A stretch of DNA of 64,000 nucleotides from [Pasteurella] aerogenes. GTDB taxonomy: Bacteria > Pseudomonadota > Gammaproteobacteria > Enterobacterales > Pasteurellaceae. The DNA is taken from assembly GCA_900637275.1 (NCBI GenBank), contig LR134362.1, forward strand, positions 1,736,001 through 1,800,000, written 5' to 3'. Shown here piece after piece: positions 51,530 through 61,800 of this stretch (its first letter is position 1; each line of letters starts with the position of its first letter). Under the pieces are notes generated by a model. That model had not been told where the DNA came from, made no database searches, and was given only the letters and a program-made list of their open reading frames with translations. Position numbers and translations under genes: made by a program.

Positions 51530-52573
51530 TTACTGTATTGCTTTACCGTTTTTATCTTTAACTTCGCTAGTCCATTGCGCTTTGATTTGATTCACCACTT
51601 CTTGTGGTAACGGTACATAATCTAATTCAGACGCTGCATCTTGTCCTTTGCTAAATGCCCAATCGAAGAATTGGAATACGCCTTTGGTTGCTTCTGCATT
51701 ATCTGCCACTTTGTGTAACAAGATAAAACTTGCCGCCGTCACTGGCCAAGAGGCTTTACCGTCTTCATCGGTCAACACAACGCCCATTCCCGGTTTTTCA
51801 TCCCATTTCGCATTAGCGGCAGCGGACATAAAACTCTCTTTTGAAGGTTGAACAAATTCGCCTGCTTTATTTTGTAAAGATGCCCAAGCGAGGTTATTTT
51901 GTTTGGCGTAAGCATATTCAACATAACCAATAGAGAATTTAAGTTGTTTCACATAAGCTGAAACGCCTTCGTTTCCTTTACCGCCTTGACCGGTTGGCCA
52001 TTTCACTGATTTGCCTTCGCCCACTTTAGCTTTCCAATCTGCAGAGACTTTTGACAAATAGTTAGTCCAACCGAAAGTGGTACCAGAACCGTCTGAACGG
52101 TGTACTACAATAATTGGATTGCTTGGCAAGTTAAGATCTGGGTTTAATGCTGCTACTGCTGGATCGTTCCACGTTTTAATTTCACCTAAGAAAATTTTCG
52201 CTAAAACGTCACCGGAAAGTTTTAATTGACCCGGTTGTACATTCGGAATATTCACGACCGGCACGGTTCCACCGATAATGGCTGGGAATTGTAATAATTG
52301 ATGTTGCTCGAGTAATTCGGCTTTCATTGGATCGTCAGAGGCGCCAAAATCAATGGTTTTCGCAATAATTTGTTGTTGACCGCCGCCGGAACCGATAGAT
52401 TGATAGTTAACTTTGTTACCGGTTTCTTTTTCATATAATGATGACCATTTTGCATAAACCGGATATGGGAATGAGGCGCCTGCACCGGTGATCGTTTGTG
52501 CATGGGCAGTTAAGGATAAGGTGCCTAATGAAATAGCTAATAACATGAAGCGCTTAAATGTTTTTACTGACAT
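51530..52573 (-). CDS. pstS: Phosphate-binding periplasmic protein PstS
   Basis: 347 residues. Signal peptide ending LTAHAQ (26). ITGAGASFPYPVYAKW at the mature start, IGSGGGQQQIIAKTIDFGAS, and HRSDGSGTTFGWTNYL are phosphate-contacting segments. AGGAG ribosome site. First gene of pstSCAB under a Pho box. Confidence 0.97.
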   Translation of the reverse strand: MSVKTFKRFMLLAISLGTLSLTAHAQTITGAGASFPYPVYAKWSSLYEKETGNKVNYQSIGSGGGQQQIIAKTIDFGASDDPMKAELLEQHQLLQFPAIIGGTVPVVNIPNVQPGQLKLSGDVLAKIFLGEIKTWNDPAVAALNPDLNLPSNPIIVVHRSDGSGTTFGWTNYLSKVSADWKAKVGEGKSVKWPTGQGGKGNEGVSAYVKQLKFSIGYVEYAYAKQNNLAWASLQNKAGEFVQPSKESFMSAAANAKWDEKPGMGVVLTDEDGKASWPVTAASFILLHKVADNAEATKGVFQFFDWAFSKGQDAASELDYVPLPQEVVNQIKAQWTSEVKDKNGKAIQ

Positions 52574-52624
52574 AAATTTCTCCTCAATGATATATTTTCA
52601 ATGATGTACTTTGCTTCGAAAGGG

Positions 52625-52658
52625 AGTATAAAAAAGAAATATGACAATTTGATGACAA
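52625..52658 (-). promoter_or_regulatory. Pho box and -10 of pstSCAB
   Basis: On the minus strand TTGTCAT-CAAA-TTGTCAT (52658-52641), two 7-bp direct repeats at 11-bp period, then 10 bp to a -10 TATACT (52630-52625). This is the PhoB-activated promoter layout. Confidence 0.85.
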
Positions 52659-52764
52659 CAATGTAAATCAACCAATCAAAAGACGGTAAAAGTGCGGTCA
52701 TTTTTGAACTATTTTTAAACTGCATTGACTAAGAGTTAACTTACTGAAAGAAAGGAAAATTAAG

Positions 52765-53475
52765 ATGAAATTAAAACATATTGCCTTTATTTTAATGGCG
52801 GCATTGCCCATGAGCCTCTCTGCTAATACGACGCCTACCAGCACTATTAAAAATGGAAATATCGTGAGTTTTAGTACGGAAGTTGAAAAAGAGGTGGTTC
52901 AAGATTTATTACAAGTGACCTTGTTTATTCAAGCTGAAAATGCGACATTGCCGAAAGCCAATCAGGAAGTCAACAGTAAAATTAACCAAGCGCTTGAGAT
53001 TATCAAAGCACAAAGTGCGGTGGAAATTAAGCAAAATTCGCGCAACACTTATGTGCGCTATAACCAACAAGGTAAACAAAATGGTTGGGTAGCTTCTGGA
53101 CAATTGGTATTGCAAAGTGCCGACAGCGAAGCCTTATCCAAAACCTTATCCGATCTTGACGGTATTTTAGCGATTTCTTCGGTGAATGCGCTGGTTTCGC
53201 CGGAAACTATTGCTAAATCCGAAGATGAATTGACCGAAAATGTGTTGAAAAAATTTGAGCAGCAAGCACAATTAATTAAAACGACGCTGAAAGCCAAAGA
53301 TTATGCGATTATAGAGTTAAATTTAACTTCGCCGGCGGAAAATTATGACATGGTTGCCAGACCGTATGGCGCGATGGAACGGGCGGCGAAAGTGGATGAT
53401 AGTTCCGTCAAGTTAGAACAGGGGAAAACCCAGCTGAAAGCGCGTCTTGACGCTAAAATTGAATTAGTGAAGTAA
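52765..53475 (+). CDS. SIMPL domain (DUF541) periplasmic protein
   Basis: 236 residues with a signal peptide (LMAALPMSLSA). The body matches the SIMPL/DUF541 family: VSFSTEVEKEVVQDLLQVTL near the start and YDMVARPYGAME near the end. E. coli relative YggE is linked to oxidative stress. Ribosome site AAGGAAA. Single gene, 61 bp before slyD. Confidence 0.88.
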   Translation: MKLKHIAFILMAALPMSLSANTTPTSTIKNGNIVSFSTEVEKEVVQDLLQVTLFIQAENATLPKANQEVNSKINQALEIIKAQSAVEIKQNSRNTYVRYNQQGKQNGWVASGQLVLQSADSEALSKTLSDLDGILAISSVNALVSPETIAKSEDELTENVLKKFEQQAQLIKTTLKAKDYAIIELNLTSPAENYDMVARPYGAMERAAKVDDSSVKLEQGKTQLKARLDAKIELVK

Positions 53476-53536
53476 TAATGACAGGTCGGCGGATTTCCGC
53501 TACAATGAATCGATTTTAACCAGCAATGAGGTAATA

Positions 53537-54151
53537 ATGAAAGTTGCAAAAAATATCGTGGTAAGCATTGCTTACCAAGTTCGCACAGAAGATGGCGTAT
53601 TGGTAGATGAAGCGCCAGTAAATCAACCGTTAGAATACTTACAAGGTCACAATAATTTAGTGATCGGTCTTGAAAATGCGTTGGAAGGAAAAGCAGTTGG
53701 CGATAAATTTGAAGTACGCGTAAAACCGGAAGAAGCTTACGGTGAATACAACGAAAATATGGTACAACGTGTACCGAAAGACGTTTTTGTCGGCGTTGAT
53801 GAATTGGTGGTCGGCATGCGTTTTATCGCTGATACGGATATGGGGCCATTACCGGTGGTGATCACGGAAGTGGGCGAAACTGATGTAGTGGTTGACGGAA
53901 ACCATATGCTTGCCGGTCAAGAATTGTTATTTACCGTTGAAGTTGTTGCAACGCGCGAAGCCACGTTAGAAGAAATCGCCCACGGTCATATTCACCAAGA
54001 AGGCGGTTGCTGCGGTGGTCATCATCATGACAGCGATGAAGAAGGCCATGGTTGCGGTTGTGGCGGGCATCACCATCATCACGGACATGATCACCACCAC
54101 GATCATGACCACGACGGTTGCTGTGGCGGAAAAGGCGGCTGCAAACATTAA
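53537..54151 (+). CDS. slyD: FKBP-type peptidyl-prolyl isomerase and metallochaperone SlyD
   Basis: 204 residues. FKBP domain with the IF insert (VSIAYQVRTEDGVLVDEAP, then GHNNLVIGLENALEGK), followed by a metal-binding tail very rich in His, Cys, Gly and Asp (residues 150-204), able to hold nickel for hydrogenase maturation. Ends GGKGGCKH. GAGG ribosome site. Confidence 0.97.
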   Translation: MKVAKNIVVSIAYQVRTEDGVLVDEAPVNQPLEYLQGHNNLVIGLENALEGKAVGDKFEVRVKPEEAYGEYNENMVQRVPKDVFVGVDELVVGMRFIADTDMGPLPVVITEVGETDVVVDGNHMLAGQELLFTVEVVATREATLEEIAHGHIHQEGGCCGGHHHDSDEEGHGCGCGGHHHHHGHDHHHDHDHDGCCGGKGGCKH

Positions 54152-54203
54152 TTGAGAAAATGGCGCGTACAACATAGGGCGCCATTAGCAATAAAACTCG
54201 TAA

Positions 54204-54252
54204 AAATTTGACCGCACTTTTGGTTTCATTGAACAAAAGTGCGGTCATTTTT
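54204..54252. terminator. Uptake-signal-pair terminator between slyD and yidE
   Basis: TGACCGCACTTTT (54209-54221) and AAAAGTGCGGTCA (54235-54247) followed by TTTTT; bidirectional. Confidence 0.8.
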
Positions 54253-54272
54253 ATGGCAATTTTTCTATTAAT

Positions 54273-55931
54273 TTATACGACGCTCCACAGCAAAATGGCA
54301 AGCAGTTGCGGCGAGATGATCCGCAAAAACATGACTAACGGATACACTGTCGCATAAGATAATGCCGCCGCGCCACTGTCTTCTTTGATCGCATTAGCAA
54401 ACGCTAACGCCGGTGGATCTGTCATGGAACCCGCTAATAATCCGCATAAGGTTAAATAGTTTAATTTTAAATATAAACGCGCCAAAATGCCGACTAGCAT
54501 AAGTGGGACAAAGGTGATAATCACGCCATATCCCATCCATTCCAAACCGTTTCCGTTAACGAAAGTGTCCACAAAATTACCGCCGGATTTGAGTCCGACT
54601 ACGGATAAAAATAATACAATACCAATCTCACGTAACGCCAAGTTAGCACTTGGTGGCATAAACCAATAAAGTTTTCCGATGCTCCCAATTCGGGCAAGAA
54701 TTAGGGCAACCACCAATGGCCCCCCCGCCAAGCCGAGCTTTAAAGCAACCGGAAAACCGGGAATATAAAACGGAATAGAGCCTAATAATACCCCCAGACC
54801 AATACCGATAAAGACTGGCAACATTTGGACGTGTTGCAATTTTTGTTCCGCGTTGCCGATAATCGCAATGGCGTGTCCAATCAAATCTGCACGACCAACA
54901 ACGTGTAAAACGTCACCAAATTGCAACGTGGTATTCGCAGTGGGAACCAATTCTACCCCAGCGCGATTTAGGCGCGAGATAACCACACCGTATTTTTGAT
55001 GAATCCCTAAACCTTTGATGCGTTTTCCCAATACTTTCTCATTGGTCACTACAATGCGTTCAGAACGTAAATCGCCGCTAAAACTTGTCATAGGGACATC
55101 CACTTCTTCCCCAATCACCAAACGCATTTTTTTCAAGGCGTGAATTTCGCCCACGATATGCAATAAATCACCTTGGTAAATGGTTGTATCCGCTTTTGGT
55201 ACACAAACATTTTCTTCCCGCTTCAAACGAGAGCAAACCACATCTTTATTGTCAAAACCGGGGATATCAATCAGGCGCAAGCCATTTAAATTAGGGTTAG
55301 TAACCTTAACATTCATGGAGCGCAAACTTTCTTTGTCCTGCCCACTTTCTTTTTGAAAACCGAGCGCTTCTTCTTCGATTTTTATTTTGAAAAACAGACG
55401 AACCAGCCACATGGTCAACAAAATACCGCAAATCCCAAACGGATATGCCACAGCATATGCCATCCCCATGGTTCCGGTTAGGTTATTTATGCCCAATTCG
55501 GATAAAATCTGTTGACCAGCCCCGAGTGAAGGCGTGTTGGTAACCGCGCCGGAATAAATCCCCAAAATAATATCCAACGGAACGTCCATTGCTTTATAAA
55601 GCACAATCACGCTTAAGGCACCAACCAACACAATCAGCGCTGCCAGCCCATTAAGTTTCATACCGGATTGTCTTAATGAGGCGAAAAAGCCTGGCCCCAC
55701 TTGAATACCGATCGTATAAACAAACAAAATTAAACCAAATTCTTGGATAAAATGCATGGTGTGTGCATCTAATACCAAGCCATATTGATTGGTAAAATGC
55801 CCAACAATAATACCGCCAAACAGTACTCCGCCAATGCCCAATCCGACGCCTCGAATCTTCCAAGATCCTATCCACAGCCCAATGACTGCGACAAGAGCAA
55901 GAAGACTGATAGTGATTGCAATATCACTCAT
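54273..55931 (-). CDS. yidE: YidE family putative transporter (AspT-like antiporter)
   Basis: 552 residues. Two blocks of membrane segments (residues 5-190 and 370-550) flank two TrkA_C/RCK_C regulatory domains (NLNGLRLIDIPG, then ERIVVTNEKVLGKRIKGLGI). GAVTNTPSLGAGQQIL and GLLAGSMTDPPALAFANA are the repeated AspT/YidE duplication signatures. Related to aspartate:alanine antiporters; substrate unknown. Confidence 0.93.
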   Translation of the reverse strand: MSDIAITISLLALVAVIGLWIGSWKIRGVGLGIGGVLFGGIIVGHFTNQYGLVLDAHTMHFIQEFGLILFVYTIGIQVGPGFFASLRQSGMKLNGLAALIVLVGALSVIVLYKAMDVPLDIILGIYSGAVTNTPSLGAGQQILSELGINNLTGTMGMAYAVAYPFGICGILLTMWLVRLFFKIKIEEEALGFQKESGQDKESLRSMNVKVTNPNLNGLRLIDIPGFDNKDVVCSRLKREENVCVPKADTTIYQGDLLHIVGEIHALKKMRLVIGEEVDVPMTSFSGDLRSERIVVTNEKVLGKRIKGLGIHQKYGVVISRLNRAGVELVPTANTTLQFGDVLHVVGRADLIGHAIAIIGNAEQKLQHVQMLPVFIGIGLGVLLGSIPFYIPGFPVALKLGLAGGPLVVALILARIGSIGKLYWFMPPSANLALREIGIVLFLSVVGLKSGGNFVDTFVNGNGLEWMGYGVIITFVPLMLVGILARLYLKLNYLTLCGLLAGSMTDPPALAFANAIKEDSGAAALSYATVYPLVMFLRIISPQLLAILLWSVV

Positions 55932-56137
55932 ATTTACCTCTTACGACAAAATTTATAAAAAATAACTAATTAGAATTATAGCAAGCTCCTTCAGGTAAAT
56001 AAGCAAACAAATATAAAAAGTTGAACGTTTATCACATTTTTCTTGTCAAAGAGATGGTTTTTTTTAACAATATTTGAACAAACATATAGGTGGAAAACAG
56101 GATTTACCGCCAAAACAAATTTTATTCGGAATGGATC

Positions 56138-57925
56138 ATGAATTGGACTGAAGAACTTTTTACCTCATTAATTTGGATTTTTAAAAGCTTGCTGATTACC
56201 GGCGTGGTTTTCACTATTATGCTCGCCATTTTGGCAAAGACTACTCGTTGGGGGCATCAATTTTGGTTACTCGCACAAGGTTACCTTTCCCCTAAACACA
56301 GCTTAAAACCGATTGTTTATTTCTTTGTAATTGTCTTTTTTAATTTATTGGCGGTGCGCTTGGATATTTTATTTTCCAATTGGTATAACGCTATGTACAG
56401 TGCATTGCAAGAAATGAACGCAAAGGTGTTTTGGCAACAAATGTTTGTGTTCTCGGGACTTGCGGCGGTACACGTGATAAATGTTTTATTGACTTATTAT
56501 TTAACGCAAAGTTTTACCATTCAATGGCGAACTTGGTTAAATGAAAAAATGTTAGCGCAATGGACAGACAATCAAGCGTATTATAAAACGCAATTTCTGG
56601 CAACACAGCTCGATAACCCTGATCAACGTATTCAGCAAGATATTATTTCCTACGTCTCAAGTTCCATCGGTTTTGCCACCGGTGTGATTTCATCAACGGT
56701 GTCATTAGTAGCATTTACCCTTATTTTATGGGATTTATCCGGTCCGATGACGGTTGCCGGGGTTGAAATTCCGCATATGATGGTGTTTTTAGTGTTTATT
56801 TATGTGCTAATCAGCAGCGTATTGGCATTTAAAATTGGGCGTCCATTAATTACGCTAAATTTTATTAACGAACGTTTAAATGCAAACTATCGTTATTCTC
56901 TCATTCGTTTAAAAGAATATGCTGAGAGCATTGCCTTTTATCGTGGTGAAAAAGCGGAAAAAAGTTTGCTACTGAAACAATTTGAAAGGGTCATCCATAA
57001 TGTATGGCAAATGGTCTATAGAACTTTGAAATTATCCGGTTTTAACTTGGTTGTTTCACAAATATCGGTGATTTTTCCATTTATTATTCAAGCCACCCGC
57101 TATTTCAGTGAGCAAATTAAATTAGGTGATCTGATCCAAACAGCACAAGCCTTTGGCAAAGTTCAGACCGCACTTTCGTTTTATCGTAACTCATATGATG
57201 ACTTCACCGCTTATCGTGCTGTACTAGATCGTTTAACCGGTTTTCACAGCGCAATTGAGCAAAGTCAACAAGCCTCACACACAGAATTACAAAATTCGCC
57301 GCAACAAGTGGTGTTTAGAGAGTTAAATGTTAATACACCGGACGGTGAAGCTCTTATCAAATCGCTGAATTTTACCTTAAACCAAGGCGGCTCTTTGTTA
57401 ATTCAAGGCCCGTCAGGTGCGGGAAAAACCACATTGTTGCGTACCGTTGCCGGTTTATGGTCATATTCGGAAGGCTATATTGCTTGCCCACAAGATAATG
57501 CCCTATTTTTATCTCAAAAACCTTATTTACCACAAGGGCGTCTAATCGACGCGTTATATTATCCGCAAGCTACGCCTGAAAATGCGGATCTTGAAAAAGC
57601 CCAAGAGATCATTAAAAAAGTACAACTTGGGCATTTAGCGGAAAAATTGGAACAAGAAAACGATTGGACGCGTGTATTATCTTTGGGAGAGCAACAACGT
57701 CTGGCTTTTGCCCGTTTGTTGTTACACAAACCAAGTGTCGCCTTTTTAGATGAAGCCACTGCCAGCATGGATGAAGGGTTAGAAGATGCAATGTATCGAC
57801 TGATTCGTGCAGAACTTCCACAAACTATCATTATCAGTGTTGGTCATCGCTCCACCCTACAATGCCATCACCAACAACATCTGCGTATTAACCCAGATAA
57901 GAGTTGGCAGTTATTAACGCATTAA
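56138..57925 (+). CDS. ABC transporter, fused permease and ATPase (YddA/SbmA-like)
   Basis: 595 residues. N-terminal SbmA/BacA-like membrane domain (five or six segments; VRLDILFSNWYNAMYSALQE, NPDQRIQQDI) and a C-terminal ATPase: Walker A GPSGAGKTTLLR (about 448), signature LSLGEQQRLAFARLL and Walker B VAFLDEATASMDE. Relatives move peptides or long-chain/B12-like compounds. Start ATG 56138 chosen over GTG 56090 because MNWTEELFTSL fits the family; GGAA is the ribosome site. Terminated at 57984. Confidence 0.88.
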   Translation: MNWTEELFTSLIWIFKSLLITGVVFTIMLAILAKTTRWGHQFWLLAQGYLSPKHSLKPIVYFFVIVFFNLLAVRLDILFSNWYNAMYSALQEMNAKVFWQQMFVFSGLAAVHVINVLLTYYLTQSFTIQWRTWLNEKMLAQWTDNQAYYKTQFLATQLDNPDQRIQQDIISYVSSSIGFATGVISSTVSLVAFTLILWDLSGPMTVAGVEIPHMMVFLVFIYVLISSVLAFKIGRPLITLNFINERLNANYRYSLIRLKEYAESIAFYRGEKAEKSLLLKQFERVIHNVWQMVYRTLKLSGFNLVVSQISVIFPFIIQATRYFSEQIKLGDLIQTAQAFGKVQTALSFYRNSYDDFTAYRAVLDRLTGFHSAIEQSQQASHTELQNSPQQVVFRELNVNTPDGEALIKSLNFTLNQGGSLLIQGPSGAGKTTLLRTVAGLWSYSEGYIACPQDNALFLSQKPYLPQGRLIDALYYPQATPENADLEKAQEIIKKVQLGHLAEKLEQENDWTRVLSLGEQQRLAFARLLLHKPSVAFLDEATASMDEGLEDAMYRLIRAELPQTIIISVGHRSTLQCHHQQHLRINPDKSWQLLTH

Positions 57926-57943
57926 TCGCTTCCCTTATACAAC

Positions 57944-57984
57944 TGGCTCCCAATCCACTTCTCGAACTGGGAGCCATTTTTTTT
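57944..57984 (+). terminator. Terminator of the YddA-like gene
   Basis: TGGCTCCCA (57944-57952) and TGGGAGCCA (57968-57976), then eight T. Confidence 0.88.
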
Positions 57985-58000
57985 GAATGATTAAAAACAA

Positions 58001-58035
58001 AAAAAGCCGAGTGCCATCCTAGCACCCGACTTTTT
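58001..58035 (-). terminator. Terminator of the second secreted-protein gene
   Basis: AAAAAGCCGAGTGC (58001-58014) pairs with GCACCCGACTTTTT (58022-58035), allowing G-U pairs; loop CATCCTA. On the minus strand followed by T run. Confidence 0.75.
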
Positions 58036-58052
58036 AGGAGGGGGTTTCCCAA

Positions 58053-58502
58053 TTAAATAGCATTAACCATGCTGAATAACACGTTATCTTTCGCGCTGGT
58101 TAGGCTATCTTGTTTTGACGCGGATTCTAAAGAATTAATCAATTGCGCCAATTTCCATTGCTGATAATTAAGGCGGGCTTTTTCCACTTGATTATCACGA
58201 GAATCCATTCTATCAACGAACGTGTCTGCTACTGCGTTTTTAGCGTTAATGACTAAATCCAAAGTCTCATTCGCTAAACGTTGAAATTGAGCTAAATCTT
58301 GCGTTTGTTGTAACGCACTCAAGTTAGATTTCAATTGTGCTGCATAAACGTCATAATTGTTTTTTGTCACTTGAGTTAATTTATAAGTGTTACCATCAAT
58401 CTCCACAAAACGATCAGCAACCGCAGTGCTTGCCATTACATTACTTGATACGATGCCAGCGAAAAGTGTTAATGCTAAGGTTTTTGCTAAAGTTTTCATC
58501 AT
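58053..58502 (-). CDS. Secreted protein, paralogue of 10589-11032, function unknown
   Basis: 149 residues. Signal peptide LALTLFAGIVSSNVMA. The mature part (FVEIDGNTYKLTQV, KSNLSALQQTQDLAQFQ, YQQWKLAQLINSLESASK, AKDNVLFSMV) aligns along its full length with the other copy. No cysteines. Rich in helix. Not recognised. AGGAGA-type ribosome site. Lies between the YddA-like gene and rpoC. Confidence 0.8.
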   Translation of the reverse strand: MMKTLAKTLALTLFAGIVSSNVMASTAVADRFVEIDGNTYKLTQVTKNNYDVYAAQLKSNLSALQQTQDLAQFQRLANETLDLVINAKNAVADTFVDRMDSRDNQVEKARLNYQQWKLAQLINSLESASKQDSLTSAKDNVLFSMVNAI

Positions 58503-58700
58503 CTGTCTCCTAAAATATAAATGTTAAATTCGTTCTTCAAGGCGACGGCTTGCTGCTGAAGATGTAGCTATTATAATTTTTAACAAAAATATAACAATAG
58601 ATAAAATAAAAAATAACTATCAACCAGAAGTAAATAATAAACTTTTTTATTCTGTAATAACAGGCATTTTAAAATGAAATTCAAGTCAAAACTTATAAAA

Positions 58701-58737
58701 AAAGTACCGCACTTTAGACATAAGTGCGGTACTTTTT
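58701..58737. terminator. Uptake-signal inverted repeat
   Basis: AAAGTACCGCACTT (58701-58714) and its complement (58722-58735), followed by T. Second hairpin beyond rpoC. Confidence 0.7.
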
Positions 58738-58753
58738 TCGTGTGTTTTCAATA

Positions 58754-58783
58754 AAAAACCCTTACTTTTCAGCAAGGGTTTTT
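58754..58783 (-). terminator. Terminator of rpoBC
   Basis: AAAAACCCTT (58754-58763) and AAGGGTTTTT (58774-58783), 18 bases after the rpoC stop. Confidence 0.85.
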
Positions 58784-58801
58784 ATCTTCGTTAAACAGAT
58801 A

Positions 58802-61800
58802 TTATTCTGCTTCGTCCGCCATATTTAACATTTCAGCTAAACTTGCGGTCGCATCTTCTGCCGTCATAGTAAACTCTTCTGCAATCGCTTCCTCATCTTC
58901 AGCAGAAAATCTTACTGGCGCTTCCTCCTCAACAATTCCGCTTGCTTTATTTTTCAAACGGTTTTGATGATAAGCAAAACCCGTACCCGCTGGGATTAAA
59001 CGACCAACGATGACGTTTTCTTTCAAGCCACGTAATTCATCACGTTTACCTGCTACTGCTGCCTCTGTGAGTACACGAGTGGTTTCTTGGAATGATGCTG
59101 CGGAAATAAAGGATTCCGTTGCCAATGAGGCTTTGGTAATACCCAGCAATTCACGCTCAAATTCCACCAACGGTTTGCCTTCAGCTTCACGTTGACGGTT
59201 AACAATTTTCACGCGTGCTACTTCCACTTGCTCGCCTTCTAAGAATTCAGAATCGTAAGCTTGAGTAATAACACCTTTACGTAACATTTGACGTACAATA
59301 ACTTCAATATGTTTATCGTTAATTTTTACCCCTTGTAAGCGGTAAACTTCTTGTACTTCGTTAACGATATAATCGGTTACCGCATGTACGCCGCGTAAAC
59401 GTAAAATATCATGTGGCGTTTCTGCACCATCGGAAATTAAATCACCGCGTTGTACCATCTCGCCTTCAAATACGTTCAATTGACGCCATTTTGGAATCAT
59501 TTCTTCGTACACGTCACCGCCATCTGTCGGTGTGATTAACAGACGACGCTTACCTTTAGTTTCTTTACCGAAGGAAACAATACCTGAAATTTCCGCCAAG
59601 ATTGCTGGCTCTTTCGGTTTACGTGCTTCGAAAAGATCAGCTACGCGAGGAAGACCACCGGTGATATCCTTAGTTCCCACAGATTCTTGCGGAATACGTG
59701 CCAAGGCAATACCGATATGCACTTCAGCACCGTCGTCTAAAGTAACAATCGCTTTACCCGGTAAGAAGTATTGCGCCGCTACATCAGTACCTGGAATAAC
59801 AATGTCATTGCCTTGAGCATCAACTAATTTTAATGCTGGACGTAAGTCTTTACCTGCTGTCGCACGTTCACCCACATCTTGCACCACAATAGAAGATAAA
59901 CCGGTTAACTCATCCGTTTGGCGAGTAACTGTCAAGCCATCGATAATATCCACGAATTTCACGAAACCGCTTACTTCAGAAATAACCGGCATAGTATGTG
60001 GATCCCAGTTTGCAACGATTTCACCAGCTTCCACCGCTTGACCGTCACCTTTATTTAAGATCGCACCATAAGGTACTTTATAATGCTCTTTGGTTCGACC
60101 CAGAGAATCGATAATGGTTAATTCTGTATTACGCGAAGTTAGTACCAATTTACCTTCGTTATTGGTAACAAATTTCACGTTTGCTAAGCGTAACGTACCG
60201 GTATTTTTCACTTGAATACTGGATTCTTTTGCTGCCGCAGATGCCGCACCACCGATATGGAACGTACGCATGGTTAACTGTGTACCTGGCTCACCGATAG
60301 ATTGTGCCGCAATTACACCAACCGCTTCACCTTGGTTAATCAAGTGTCCACGTGCTAAATCACGACCATAACATTTCGCACACACGCCGAAATCAGTATC
60401 ACAGGTTACTACAGAACGCACTTTAATGCTGTCCACCGAGTTAGCATCAATCAGATCACACAATTTTTCGTCTAATAAGGTATTACGCGGAATTAATACT
60501 TCATCAGTACCCGGTTTTAAGATGTCTTCTGCTGCCACACGACCTAATACGCGGTCACGCAAAGCCTCTTTAACATCACCACCCTCGATTAATGGTGTCA
60601 TAACAATACCTTCATGGGTACCACAGTCATCTTCCACGATCACCAAATCTTGCGCCACATCAACCAAACGACGGGTCAAATAACCGGAGTTCGCTGTTTT
60701 CAACGCAGTATCCGCAAGACCTTTACGCGCACCGTGGGTAGAAATAAAGTATTGTAAAACATTCAAACCTTCACGGAAGTTCGCGGTAATAGGAGTTTCG
60801 ATGATCGAACCGTCTGGACGAGCCATCAAACCACGCATCCCCGCTAACTGACGAATCTGTGCTGCAGAACCACGCGCCCCGGAATCCGCCATCATAAAGA
60901 TGCTGTTGAAAGAAGATTGTTTTTCCAATTCACCATGACGATTCACCACTTCTTCAGAAGATAAGTTTTCCATCATCGCTTTGGCAACACGCTCATTGGC
61001 TGCCGCCCAAATATCGATCACTTTGTTATAACGTTCACCCGCTGTAACAAGACCTGATTGGAATTGCTCTTGAATTTCAGCCACTTCATCTTCCGCTGCA
61101 GAAATAATTTCATATTTTTTCGCCGGAATGACCATATCGTCAATACCAACGGAAGAACCTGAACGTGCCGCATAAGCAAAACCGGTGTACATGATTTGGT
61201 CAGCAAATAATACACTTGGTTTCAAGCCTAAACGACGATAACTTTCGTTGATCAATTTTGAGATCGCTTTTTTACCCAAGGTTTGGTTGAACAAACTAAA
61301 TGGCATTCCTTTCGGCGCGATCATCCATAAAATAGCACGACCGACGGTAGTATCCACTAAGTTAGTTTGAGCAACCCATTCATTTGCCGCATTTTTCACA
61401 TATTCAGTAATACGCACTTTCACGCGAGAATGCAATTCCGCTTCACCGGTACGATAAGCTTTTTCCGCTTCACGCGGATCTTGCAATAACATTCCTTCGC
61501 CTTTACCGTTCACTTTGTCGCGCGTCATATAATATAGACCCAAAACTACGTCTTGTGACGGAACAATAATCGGCTCACCATTTGCTGGTGATAAAATGTT
61601 GTTGGTTGACATCATTAACGCACGAGCTTCTAATTGCGCTTCAAGTGTTAATGGAACGTGAACCGCCATTTGGTCTCCATCGAAGTCCGCGTTGAACGCC
61701 GCACAAACAAGCGGGTGCAACTGGATCGCTTTACCTTCAATCAAAATCGGCTCAAAGGCTTGAATACCCAAACGGTGCAACGTTGGCGCACGGTTTAATA

